Origin: Desulfonema limicola
Lineage (GTDB): Bacteria > Desulfobacterota > Desulfobacteria > Desulfobacterales > DYRC01
Length of the DNA: 14,589 nucleotides
NCBI GenBank assembly: GCA_020718925.1
Contig: DYRC01000067.1
Coordinates: 1-14,589 of the forward strand
Reading direction: 5' to 3'
Under the pieces are notes generated by a model that had not been told where the DNA came from, ran no database searches, and was given only the letters and a program-made list of their open reading frames with translations. How positions within the stretch are numbered: position 1 is the stretch's first letter; every line of letters starts with the position of its first letter. Shown here piece after piece: positions 1-8,126 of this stretch. The position numbers and the translations under genes were made by a program.

Positions 1-88
1 TTATATCGTATTCCCCGAATACAAGTCAAGAATCGTTTTGCGAACGCCGGGCTATGATTCCGGTTTTACAACTCCGTCAGAGAGAATG

Positions 89-3000
89 TCATTGTTCAAA
101 ATCAGAATTGCTGATAGGTTCATAAACAATTTCAACATGATCCATATAAGAAGCAATCTCATTCACCAAACTTTGAACAGACTGCAAATCATCTTTTCCT
201 GCGGATTCAATCTGCCTGCCGATCTCGCCCATTTCTTCAAACCCATAGCACAGGCACGCGCCTTTGATCCGATGCCCCAGCCGCCGAATCATTTCATAAT
301 TCTTTTCAGATACCGCATCCCGAAGACTGCTTATTTCCTCCTGAGTATTTTTGAGAAAACCGGGAATCAGTTCACGGATTTCCGCATTGATACGAACCTC
401 TTTCTTTCGGGTTTCGGAAGGCGAAGGACATACCGGAATATGACATTCTGCCGAAGATAAGACGGACCCGGAATATTTTTTCAGAATTGTCAATAATTCA
501 CGCTTCTTGAACGGTTTTGCCATATAATCCGTACATCCGGCATCCAAGCTTTCCTGTTTTTTTCCCTTCAAAGCATGTGCCGTGAGTGCGATAATCGGAA
601 CCGGCGGAAGCGACCCTTCCTTTTCCCACTTGCGGATAGCATCTGTGGCTTGGTATCCGTCCATAATCGGCATATCAATATCCATAAAAACAATATCATA
701 TTGTCCGTTTCTGTATTTTTCCACACAGACTTTGCCGTTTTCCGCAATATCGGTGCGATACGGCGTATCTTTCAAGTAAAATCCGAACAGCAACTGATTA
801 TTCTCATTGTCTTCTGCCAGCAATATCCGCAACGGCTTGAGATTCTGAGCAATCTCTGTTTCTGGAACTTCGGGAGATTTGCACAAAATATCTTCCGTCG
901 AAAGCTGACAAATAGAAAATCGGGCGGTGAAATAAAATGTACTCCCAACGCCGGGTTCGCTTTCAACCCAAATATTTCCGCCCATAAGCTCGACAAGATG
1001 TTTGCAGATTGCCAGTCCCAGACCGGTTCCGCCGTATTCGCGCAAGGAATGCGCCTGAGTGAAGGATTTGAAAATATCCTGCTGCCGATCTTTGGGAATA
1101 CCTACGCCGGTGTCGGCGATTGCAATGTGTAAAGTGCAAAGTGCAAAGTTATCATTTTGTATTTTGCATTCTGCATTTTTCACTGTTATTCTGATTTCTC
1201 CGTTCTGAGTGAACTTTACTGCATTGCCGATCAGATTCATCAGTATTTGCCGTAAGCGGGTCGGATCGCCGTTTATAGAGGCTGGCAGTTGCGGATCAAT
1301 ATGAAATTGCAGGTTTGTATTGTTCTGATGAGCCTTCACTGCCATGACTTCGCAGGTTTTTTCAACAAGCTCTGCAAGATTGAAGCTGATGCTTTCCAAC
1401 TCAATCTGCCCTGCTTCCACTTTGGACAGATCCAGAATTTCGTTGATAAGCTCCAAAAGGCTTTCTCCGGCATTTTGGAAAATGCTGACATATTTTTCCT
1501 GCTCAGGCGTGAGCGGAGATTCCCGGAGCATGTCAGCCATGCCGAGAATGGCATTCATCGGGGTTCGGATGTCGTGGCTCATGGCAGCCAGAAAACTGCT
1601 TTTGGCTTTGGTGGCTGCTTCGGCGACTTCTCTTGCCCGAAATTCGATTTTTGCCAATGTTTCCAACATCCGCTGCACAGATACGGTTCCGATGACCTCG
1701 TCATTTTCGGTAACGATAATATCATCATAGATTTTGGAAATCTGACGACTCATGGCAGCTTTTGCCACTTCTCCGACAGACTGACTTGCTTCGACAATCA
1801 GAGGTTCGTGATCCATCAGAAGCGATACCTTGCGTTTGTAAAACAGCGATACGCCATACAAAGTAGCGAGCTGACGATCTATATGATAGCTCATCAACAG
1901 CCCTTTTGCCTTATTGCCGACAGCAATTACCACGCCGCACAAGGGCGATTTGTCCCTGAGCAGTTCTTTGACCTCTCCCACAGTGGTCTCGGGTGAAATC
2001 AGAATCGGAGTTTCAACAAGATTTCTGATAGAAACAGCAAGCTTCATATCGGCGTTATCACCGAAACTGCCGATTTCCACAGGCAGAGATACAGGTTCGT
2101 TCGGTTTGGGATATGACGGTTTGGCAAGATAATATCCCTGACCCAATTGAACACCGAGCGACACAAGGGTTTTAAACTCGGTTTCGGTTTCAATGCCGAC
2201 AGCAATCAGTTGCGCGCCGATTCTTTCGCAAAGCGTTACGAAACCTTCGACAATGGCTTCTTTGACAGGATAATAACTGATTCCACGAATCAGAGATGTG
2301 TCAATTTTGATGTAATCGGGTCGGATTTGGGAAATAAACAAGGGCGTAGAATGTCCCATTTCGTCAATGGCTATTTTAAAGCCCTGATTTCTGTAAAGTC
2401 CGATATTTTTCAGAAACAGCGTGTAATCTCTGATTCCGCGGGATTCGGAAAATTCCAGCACAATATTTTCAGGGTTCTTAAGATGCTTATCCGCAAATTC
2501 CCGCATCAACTCCGGCAAAAAAGTTCCGGCATTCAGAGAATCCGTATGAATATTGATAAAAAGACGCTGTGCGGAAGAACTGCTCCCGAAATCGCTTATC
2601 GCCTGTTTTGCACATTTTTTATCCAGCACAGAAACCATGCCGATTTCAGAGGCATACGCATACAGCGATGCGGGCTGACGGAAATAACTCTGCTCAGGAC
2701 CCCGGACAAATGCTTCCCATCCGGAAATGCTGCCGGTTTTAAGATTCACTATCGGCTGATACACAGATTGCAGCATCTGTTTTTCAAGGATTTCGGTAAA
2801 ATAATTCCGAAGATTCAGCGTGTCGTAAGGAAGACTGATATTTGCAGCTTTCTGCGCTTCACAGATTGCTTTGAACACGATTTTATAAAAACTGCCTTTA
2901 CTCTGCCTGTCTGCCCGCGAATATCCGACCGACATATCCGGCTTGTATTCTGCCAAAATTTTGCGGCTGATCCGTTCACAAATATCCGAGCGAAAAGACA

Positions 3001-3334
3001 ATATCTGATCCGATAGATTGAACGTCTGTTTTTCCGGAAGATAAAAACAGATAACATGCTCATTCAAGCCGATATTTTCTGTAAAAATAATCTCACAGCC
3101 TTGGAAAAAACTGCTGAACCGGTCAGTTGTTTCTTCTTCCGATGCTTTGAGCATCTCAAATCCGGCTTCGACGCCGTAAGCTTCGACATAAGCATAAAAA
3201 TCGGCTATTCGGACAAACAGAAAGCCCACATCATATTTGCCGATGGCGCGTTCCAGCTTGTTCAGATTTTTGGCAGACAGCAGCCTGCACACAAATTCGG
3301 AATAAAATGCTTTTTTGGAAACGTTCTTACTCAT
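89..3334 (-). CDS. Hybrid histidine kinase with degenerate GGDEF-EAL, CBS pair, REC and Hpt
   Basis: This is a 1081-residue soluble multidomain signalling kinase. Domains in order are a degenerate GGDEF-like domain (about 35-165, with GLNEH at 89-93 where GGDEF is expected), an EAL domain (about 180-410), two CBS repeats (about 437-497 and 503-561), HisKA (SHDIRTP, H587), HATPase (N704, DTGVGI 741-746, GGTGLGL 768-774), REC (D885, K940) and a C-terminal Hpt (GHRIKG, H1021). The EAL domain has EAF for EAL (E207), DE for DD (D324-E325) and V379 where the catalytic Glu of the AEGVE motif should be; N261, E294, K343 and Q399 are kept. It is therefore probably a binding or sensing module, not an active c-di-GMP phosphodiesterase. 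The phosphorelay residues H-D-H all look intact. I see no membrane segment. The ATG start lies 9 bases after the pap stop, so co-transcription with pap is likely; no strong Shine-Dalgarno is close to it. Residues 719-737 carry a repeat-derived insert. The final partner receiving phosphate from the Hpt is unknown. Confidence 0.93.
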   Translation of the reverse strand: MSKNVSKKAFYSEFVCRLLSAKNLNKLERAIGKYDVGFLFVRIADFYAYVEAYGVEAGFEMLKASEEETTDRFSSFFQGCEIIFTENIGLNEHVICFYLPEKQTFNLSDQILSFRSDICERISRKILAEYKPDMSVGYSRADRQSKGSFYKIVFKAICEAQKAANISLPYDTLNLRNYFTEILEKQMLQSVYQPIVNLKTGSISGWEAFVRGPEQSYFRQPASLYAYASEIGMVSVLDKKCAKQAISDFGSSSSAQRLFINIHTDSLNAGTFLPELMREFADKHLKNPENIVLEFSESRGIRDYTLFLKNIGLYRNQGFKIAIDEMGHSTPLFISQIRPDYIKIDTSLIRGISYYPVKEAIVEGFVTLCERIGAQLIAVGIETETEFKTLVSLGVQLGQGYYLAKPSYPKPNEPVSLPVEIGSFGDNADMKLAVSIRNLVETPILISPETTVGEVKELLRDKSPLCGVVIAVGNKAKGLLMSYHIDRQLATLYGVSLFYKRKVSLLMDHEPLIVEASQSVGEVAKAAMSRQISKIYDDIIVTENDEVIGTVSVQRMLETLAKIEFRAREVAEAATKAKSSFLAAMSHDIRTPMNAILGMADMLRESPLTPEQEKYVSIFQNAGESLLELINEILDLSKVEAGQIELESISFNLAELVEKTCEVMAVKAHQNNTNLQFHIDPQLPASINGDPTRLRQILMNLIGNAVKFTQNGEIRITVKNAECKIQNDNFALCTLHIAIADTGVGIPKDRQQDIFKSFTQAHSLREYGGTGLGLAICKHLVELMGGNIWVESEPGVGSTFYFTARFSICQLSTEDILCKSPEVPETEIAQNLKPLRILLAEDNENNQLLFGFYLKDTPYRTDIAENGKVCVEKYRNGQYDIVFMDIDMPIMDGYQATDAIRKWEKEGSLPPVPIIALTAHALKGKKQESLDAGCTDYMAKPFKKRELLTILKKYSGSVLSSAECHIPVCPSPSETRKKEVRINAEIRELIPGFLKNTQEEISSLRDAVSEKNYEMIRRLGHRIKGACLCYGFEEMGEIGRQIESAGKDDLQSVQSLVNEIASYMDHVEIVYEPISNSDFEQ
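1129..1180. repeat. ATGCAAA-type short repeat hairpin inside the kinase gene
   Basis: The plus strand has 2.7 tandem copies of AAAGTGC (1131-1149). After a short spacer come ATTTTGC and ATTCTGC units (1161-1180). The two halves pair as an imperfect inverted repeat, with about 14 of 18 positions complementary. The segment is read in frame as residues about 719-737 of the hybrid kinase, between the IRITV strand and the strand that leads to DTGVGI. This composition resembles short intergenic repeats of many environmental bacterial genomes rather than normal HATPase sequence; that comparison is from memory. Confidence 0.6.
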
Positions 3335-3343
3335 AGAATGCTG

Positions 3344-4816
3344 TTACAGACAATCCTCCAGACGATCACAGAAAATATTCAGGATTTTGATGCGCGCGAA
3401 TGCCTTGTCGTTGGCTTCGATAAGACTCCACGGCGCGTGATGGGTGCTTGTATGTTCGATCATATCATTGAGCGCAATCATATACTGCGGGTATTTTTCG
3501 CGGTTGCGGTAATCTTCTTCGGTGATTTTGAACTGTTTGTACGGCACGGTTTCACGTTCCTTAAATCGGCGTAATTGTTCATCCGGATCAATGTGCAGCC
3601 AGTATTTGATCAGTAACATCCTATCCGAACAAAGCTGCTCCTCAAACGCGTTGATTTCGGGATATGCTCTCTGCCATTCGGATGAAGATGCAAAGCCTTC
3701 CACCCGCTCCACCAGCACCCGTCCGTACCAGCTTCTGTCAAAAATCGTGATTTTTCCTTTGGGCGGCAGCCATCGCCAGAATCGCCAGAGATAATGCTGC
3801 GCTTTTTCTTCGTCTGTCGGCGCGGCAATCGGAACAATCCGGTAATCCCGCGCATCCAATGCCGGCGTAACCCGCCGGATAGCGCTTCCTTTGCCTGCGG
3901 CATCCCATCCTTCAAATACCAGCGCACACGCAATGCCTTTGTTTTTTGCCTGCCGGAACAGCTTATTCAACCGTCCCTGACAGCGCAGCAACTGAGTTTT
4001 ATAATCATCTTCGGATTTCAGAGTCAGATCCAGTTTATCCAAGATGGTTATCGGCATTCTTTCGGGTTTCGGCATCGGTTCTGCCTGATGTACGGGAGAC
4101 TGGGATATTTGTGTCAGTTTGCTTCTGATCTGATCGAGCAGATATTGCGTTACCGTAACCGTGCGCCAGCGGGCATCCGCACCCTCGACGATTTTCCAGG
4201 GCGCTTCGGGCATGTTGGTCGCAGCAACCGCCTGACCGGAAATGTCGCGGAACCGCTCATACATTTTGAAATTTCTCCAGTCTGTCTTTGTTACGCGCCA
4301 TTCGGTTTCCGGCTGGTTTTCCAATTTTTTCAGACGTTTCTTCTGCGCTTCTTTGCTTAAATGAAACCAAAGTTTGACAATCAGAACGCCGTCATCCGCC
4401 AGCATCTTTTCCGTAGCATTGATGCGCTGAATTTCACGATAAAATTCCTGTTTGTTTGTATGTTTCAACACACGATTGACAATCGGCTCGGTGTACCATG
4501 AACCGAAAAATACCCCGATTCTGCCTTTCGGGGGCAGTTCACGCCAGAATCGCCAGTATTCCGGGTGCGCGTTTTCCTCATCCGTAGCCGTTCCGAAAGC
4601 AACCGCATTCAGATACCGCGGATCGAACCATTCATGCAGCAGATTGACGGTTTCGCCTTTACCTGCCCCGTCAACACCTGAAATAATCACCAGCACCGAC
4701 AGTTGCGCCGATTTCAATTTCCGCTGAATATCCAGCATTTCCGCACGAAGCAGAGGTTCTGTCTTTTTATATTCCTCCGCGCTTAATTTCTGACCGAGTT
4801 CCGCACTTTCAAACAT
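3344..4816 (-). CDS. pap: Polyphosphate:AMP phosphotransferase (tandem PPK2 domains)
   Basis: This 490-residue protein has two PPK2 domains in tandem, the layout and length of the polyphosphate:AMP phosphotransferase family, which makes ADP from AMP and polyphosphate. The N-terminal half has a Walker A motif GVDGAGKG (47-54) and a PPKGRI segment followed by FFGSWY (103-108). The C-terminal half has GWDAAGKG (303-310) and the full Walker B/lid motif FDRSWYGR (359-366). The N-terminal copy lacks the Asp and Arg of FDRSWY, so catalysis probably sits in the C-terminal half, with the N-terminal half structural or regulatory; this is inference from the motifs. It should act in the cytoplasm on stored polyphosphate. 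The ATG has a strong AGGAGG ribosome binding site. It is first in a likely two-gene unit with the large hybrid kinase 9 bases downstream, which hints that polyphosphate use and signalling are linked. A pair of direct repeats lies upstream. Confidence 0.93.
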   Translation of the reverse strand: MFESAELGQKLSAEEYKKTEPLLRAEMLDIQRKLKSAQLSVLVIISGVDGAGKGETVNLLHEWFDPRYLNAVAFGTATDEENAHPEYWRFWRELPPKGRIGVFFGSWYTEPIVNRVLKHTNKQEFYREIQRINATEKMLADDGVLIVKLWFHLSKEAQKKRLKKLENQPETEWRVTKTDWRNFKMYERFRDISGQAVAATNMPEAPWKIVEGADARWRTVTVTQYLLDQIRSKLTQISQSPVHQAEPMPKPERMPITILDKLDLTLKSEDDYKTQLLRCQGRLNKLFRQAKNKGIACALVFEGWDAAGKGSAIRRVTPALDARDYRIVPIAAPTDEEKAQHYLWRFWRWLPPKGKITIFDRSWYGRVLVERVEGFASSSEWQRAYPEINAFEEQLCSDRMLLIKYWLHIDPDEQLRRFKERETVPYKQFKITEEDYRNREKYPQYMIALNDMIEHTSTHHAPWSLIEANDKAFARIKILNIFCDRLEDCL

Positions 4817-4825
4817 GATTTCTGT

Positions 4826-4831
4826 CCTCCT
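4826..4831 (-). promoter_or_regulatory. Shine-Dalgarno of pap
   Basis: The minus strand reads AGGAGG nine bases before the ATG at 4816. It is the strongest ribosome binding site in the window and supports this start and high translation of pap. Confidence 0.8.
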
Positions 4832-4864
4832 ATCTTTGTTATATTAAATGATAAATATCAGATT

Positions 4865-4902
4865 TTTGTTAAAAAAGTGTGAAAAATTTGTTAAAAAAGT
4901 GT
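4865..4902. promoter_or_regulatory. Pair of 16-bp direct repeats upstream of pap
   Basis: The 16-base string TTTGTTAAAAAAGTGT occurs at 4865-4880 and again, without mismatch, at 4887-4902. The period is 22 bases, about two helical turns, so a dimeric regulator could bind both copies on one face of the DNA. They lie 49 to 86 bases upstream of the pap start in a 141-bp AT-rich gap. I could not place a convincing sigma70 promoter here. Function as an operator is inference; the repeat could also be chance duplication in AT-rich DNA. Confidence 0.45.
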
Positions 4903-4957
4903 TTAATATAATCCTGATACTTTTTAAACAGACATGAAAAGCTGATTATTTCAATGC

Positions 4958-5785
4958 TTATCTGAGCTGCTTCAGATACGCTTTGAGGCGGTCATGATGA
5001 TGAATAAGTCCCAGTTTTTTGCGGATGTTATTACGGTGAAAATTGACCGTGCCTTCAGCAACATTAAGCAGATCGGCAATCTGTTTTCCGCTTTTTCCTT
5101 CTTTGATAAGGCTGGCAATCTGAATTTCAGCAGGCGTCAGCGTGAATGAAGAAATTTTTTGCGGAAATTGCGATAACATTTCCATAAGCCTTGCTTTTAT
5201 CATCGTTACCCATGTTGTCTGAAGAGACGGGCTTTGAGGAACCCTAAGCTTTTCCAATATAGGTAGTATCTGATGATAAACATTGGCGGTGATTTTTTCA
5301 TGGATATTTGTTGAAATTTCTTCACGCGTTTCCAACATGACCTTGAGCGCGGTTGACTTTTCCTGAAGCTCTTCAGTCCGCTGCCGAATCATCGCTTCAA
5401 GGTGATCCCGATGGCGTTTGAGTTCAAGATGAGTCTGTACCCGCGCAATGAGTTCTGCCGCATGAAACGGTTTTAAGATATAATCTGCCGCGCCGACCTC
5501 GAATCCTTTCACGACATATTCTTTTTCCCGTTGAAACGCGGTCATAAAAATCACAGGAATATGCCGGGTAGCCTCATTGGTTTTCAAGCGTTGACAAACC
5601 TCAAAACCATCCATCCTGGGCATCAGAATATCCAGCAGAATCAAATCAGGCAGCGCAGTCTGAGCGATAAAAAGAGACTCCTCTCCGCTTAATGCAACTA
5701 AAAAGCGATATTTTTCATCGCCCAGAATGCCGATCAGCACCTGAATATTATAGTTATTATCATCTGTTATGAGAATCGTATCCAC
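4958..5785 (-). CDS. Response regulator, REC - coiled coil - LuxR HTH
   Basis: This 275-residue protein has an N-terminal receiver (D8, D9, phosphoacceptor D52 in LLDILMP, T82, K105 in LKPF), a helical linker rich in Glu, Arg and Lys (about 120-210), and a C-terminal LuxR-type helix-turn-helix (about 214-260). The HTH contains LTPAEIQIASLIKEGKSGKQ and then a recognition helix ending FHRNNIRKKLGL. The linker and HTH match a family that I recognise from deltaproteobacterial PAS-LuxR and REC-LuxR proteins. It should bind DNA when phosphorylated. The start is GTG, because the receiver begins at once and no ATG fits this frame nearby. It lies 3 bases after the lipase stop, so it ends the ATPase-to-regulator operon. 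No histidine kinase is adjacent in the same unit, and its cognate kinase is not known. The flanking hybrid kinases are candidates by position only. Confidence 0.93.
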   Translation of the reverse strand: MDTILITDDNNYNIQVLIGILGDEKYRFLVALSGEESLFIAQTALPDLILLDILMPRMDGFEVCQRLKTNEATRHIPVIFMTAFQREKEYVVKGFEVGAADYILKPFHAAELIARVQTHLELKRHRDHLEAMIRQRTEELQEKSTALKVMLETREEISTNIHEKITANVYHQILPILEKLRVPQSPSLQTTWVTMIKARLMEMLSQFPQKISSFTLTPAEIQIASLIKEGKSGKQIADLLNVAEGTVNFHRNNIRKKLGLIHHHDRLKAYLKQLR

Positions 5786-5788
5786 AGA

Positions 5789-6865
5789 TCATCGCCTATC
5801 ATAACAGGAAATCATGACTTTCCCGCGTATCCTGCCGCTTTCCACAACTTCCATAAATTCATCTGCCAGAATTTTACTTAATTTCACGGCGGTTTTCCAG
5901 TAAGCAGTTCTTTCATTATCCTGTCCCTTGAAACGCTTAAAATCCGTGCGATCCGGTATTTTCTGATACGGCAGCCGCTTCAGAAATGTCGGAGATGGGC
6001 AAATCAGCAGCACATTATCCGCATAACTCGGTTTTCGCCAGAACAGTTTTTTATCCAGCCAGCCGGGAATGATCCGATCTGTATAGTGCGGAAATAACAC
6101 AATTCCATCCTCTTTGATAAACGGAATGTCTATGTGATAATCCGTAATACCGCCATCCCGATAGGTGCCGGCAGGTGCGCCCGGAATATCTCTGACGCCG
6201 GACATGACCATCGGAATCGAACCGGACGCCATCAGCGCGGTGTTGAGATTTTTCTCATTCAATGCAATCCGATGAATCGGAAATTCATTCATGTCGAAAA
6301 ACGGCGGAATATCTCTGGGATCATAAAACAACGCCCGCTCAAAAAAGAGCTTCAAGCCCCGGCGGTGAATCAGATTGCACAACGCCGCCATGCTCATCCC
6401 CGCGCCCTGAATCAATATCTGATCGCTTGCGGCAATCCCCTTGCACCGGACCGTCATAATATTGAGGCGAAGATACGGATGAGTTAAAATTTCCGATACG
6501 CCGGATGCCCCAAGCACCTGAGTCATAATCCGTTGTCCTTCGCGGCTGATGTCTTGGGGAGTAGGGTCGCCTCTGTAATATTGGGCAATATAGGACTGCT
6601 CAAACCGCTCGGCAGCCGCCACCGGATCAGCCTGAGACGCGCAGGCAAACCGCCACGCGCCGGAGGACGAGCCGATTAAAAACAACGGCGTTTTTCTATC
6701 TTTGAACCATGAGGAAAACAAAACACGATCCAGATGCTTTAATATCAGCCATTTCGGACCGCCTGCCGCACCGGACATTACTTTCACATCATCAGGAGCA
6801 AGCCCCGCATCTTTAATATAAGTATATGCTTTTGCTCCGGCAATAAACACAAGATTGTCAGACAT
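5789..6865 (-). CDS. Patatin-like phospholipase family protein
   Basis: This is a 358-residue putative lipid acyl hydrolase with a Ser-Asp dyad. The glycine-rich oxyanion region SGAAGGPK is at 31-38, the nucleophile elbow GSSSG at 65-69 (S67), and the catalytic Asp in YRDGG at 235-239 (D237). The segments SGSIPMVM, RDIPGAPAGTYRDGG and IIPGW fit a bacterial patatin-like family of about 350-400 residues. I see no signal peptide, so a cytoplasmic or inner-membrane-face role is likely; the substrate is not known. A longer reading frame starts at 6997, but the added 44 residues lie inside the permease gene and do not look like this family. The ATG at 6865 has CGGAGAA five bases before it and overlaps the TGA of the permease by 8 bases, so the two genes are probably translationally coupled. 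The regulator gene starts 3 bases after its stop. Confidence 0.92.
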   Translation of the reverse strand: MSDNLVFIAGAKAYTYIKDAGLAPDDVKVMSGAAGGPKWLILKHLDRVLFSSWFKDRKTPLFLIGSSSGAWRFACASQADPVAAAERFEQSYIAQYYRGDPTPQDISREGQRIMTQVLGASGVSEILTHPYLRLNIMTVRCKGIAASDQILIQGAGMSMAALCNLIHRRGLKLFFERALFYDPRDIPPFFDMNEFPIHRIALNEKNLNTALMASGSIPMVMSGVRDIPGAPAGTYRDGGITDYHIDIPFIKEDGIVLFPHYTDRIIPGWLDKKLFWRKPSYADNVLLICPSPTFLKRLPYQKIPDRTDFKRFKGQDNERTAYWKTAVKLSKILADEFMEVVESGRIRGKVMISCYDRR

Positions 6866-8075
6866 TTGATTTCTCCGATAATTGCGCTTCCCGCCGCTCA
6901 ATGGGCAGCCAAAAAAATTCCTGCACCAGCACCCGGATAATGCCCGCCACCGGAATAGCAATAACCATGCCTCCGATACCGAACTGACTTCCGGCAATCA
7001 ATGCCAGCATGACCACGAGCGGATGAAGCCCCGCGCCCTTGCCCACAATTCTGGGTTGAAGAATAAATCCCTCGGTGGCATGAATCGCGCCGAATAATAT
7101 CATCACCGCGCCCAGACTCATCAGCTTGACTTCCCATGTCAAGCCGCCGGTCAACAAAACAATTAAAATCGCGGGCGTAACGCCGATAACCGCGCCGAGA
7201 TACGGAATAAATCCGCCGATAGCCGCCGCTGTTCCGATCAGCACAGAATAATTGCGGAGCGCGGGAAAGCCGATAAACCCGATGCCGAAAAGCCCGATAG
7301 CAAACAGACAGCCCACGATGGCAGAAATAGTCAACTGCCCGCGCAGAAATCCGCCTACGGCATTGTCCATTTTCTCCGTTACATCAAACACCCGTTCCCG
7401 ATGCTTGGGCGGAACCATCTTGCGAAGAAGCGGCGCGATTTCCTCCCAATCTGCAATAAAATAAAAATTGATAATGATCACAAAGCTTAAAAACGAAAAA
7501 AAGCTGATCGTCCAGCCAAGTCCGGTAAAGATGCCTACCGTAGCTTTTCCTACCGCAACAAGCCCTCCGGATGCAACATCTTTAAGACGGGGGAGAATGT
7601 TTTCCGCCAGTTTTTCATAATCTATTTTGGCTTCTGAAACTTTCTCCTGAAGAACTCGTATCAGATTTTCATCCAATTTCAGATATTTATTCTGAGATAA
7701 CTTGTCTAACAGTCCGGGAACCGCATCTCTGACCGTGTTGAACAAGTCTATGAGTTCCGAAAGCACCTTGGGAATCAGCACTGCCAACACCAGTGCGATA
7801 AACAGAAACACCAGAAGGTACAAGACCAGCGTTCCCATAATCCGCCCCAGTCTGAAGCGATGCTGAAGCGCCATCACCACCGGCGCAAGAATGTATGCCA
7901 GAAGCAAAGCGATAATAAACGGGCTTAAAATATTCAGAATAAGAATAATCGCATCTCTGAGCAGCCCGAACGTATAAAAGCCGGTTATAATGACCGCCAT
8001 GATGCCCAGCCAATGAATAATCCGGCGCAGCATCGGATCATAAATTTTCAGTTCGGAAATTTTCAGTTCGGTCAT
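6858..8075 (-). CDS. AI-2E family transporter (predicted permease)
   Basis: This 405-residue integral membrane protein belongs to the AI-2E transporter (PerM/UPF0118) family. Hydrophobic segments lie at about 21-38, 41-70, 81-103, 171-207, 247-270, 277-309, 317-336 and 351-389, with a large soluble stretch at 104-170. Family landmarks are GFLRGQL (242-248), GGFIPYLGAVIG (287-298) and the C-terminal QPRIVGKGAGLHPLVV followed by GIGGMVIAIP (366-375). Members include TqsA, linked to autoinducer-2 export, and others that act as ion antiporters; the substrate here cannot be read from sequence. The first residues hold a duplicated pentapeptide (TELKI-SELKI). The start ATG has AAGGAC eight bases upstream; a stronger AAGGAGG is farther away, about 17 bases. 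The gene follows the VWA gene by 51 bases and overlaps the lipase start. Confidence 0.92.
   Translation of the reverse strand: MTELKISELKIYDPMLRRIIHWLGIMAVIITGFYTFGLLRDAIILILNILSPFIIALLLAYILAPVVMALQHRFRLGRIMGTLVLYLLVFLFIALVLAVLIPKVLSELIDLFNTVRDAVPGLLDKLSQNKYLKLDENLIRVLQEKVSEAKIDYEKLAENILPRLKDVASGGLVAVGKATVGIFTGLGWTISFFSFLSFVIIINFYFIADWEEIAPLLRKMVPPKHRERVFDVTEKMDNAVGGFLRGQLTISAIVGCLFAIGLFGIGFIGFPALRNYSVLIGTAAAIGGFIPYLGAVIGVTPAILIVLLTGGLTWEVKLMSLGAVMILFGAIHATEGFILQPRIVGKGAGLHPLVVMLALIAGSQFGIGGMVIAIPVAGIIRVLVQEFFWLPIERREAQLSEKSNV
8042..8071. repeat. 15-bp perfect tandem duplication in the permease start
   Basis: The 15-base unit AAATTTTCAGTTCGG occurs twice in a row, at 8042-8056 and 8057-8071. 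It encodes the duplicated ELKI pentapeptide right after the start Met. Because the unit is a multiple of three, loss or gain of a copy would keep the frame, so copy number may vary between strains. Confidence 0.75.
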
Positions 8076-8126
8076 GGTGTTGTCCTTGGAAACCTCCTTT
8101 TATATAAAAATAGTTTCTTATAGCAT

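Noticed and set aside
8..22. Small hairpin GTATTC-CCC-GAATAC downstream of the hybrid kinase
   Set aside because: The stem is only 6 bp and no T-run follows on the minus strand, so I do not call it a terminator.
575..1132. Plus-strand open frame of 185 codons, and similar long plus-strand frames at 1289-1996, 2147-3016 and 3794-4360
   Set aside because: They lie antisense to clearly recognised domains of the hybrid kinase or pap, and their translations show no protein family features.
6866..6997. 44-residue N-terminal extension of the patatin-like protein
   Set aside because: It is fully inside the permease gene, is Trp/Cys/Arg-rich and unlike the family, while the ATG at 6865 has a good ribosome binding site and a normal family N-terminus.
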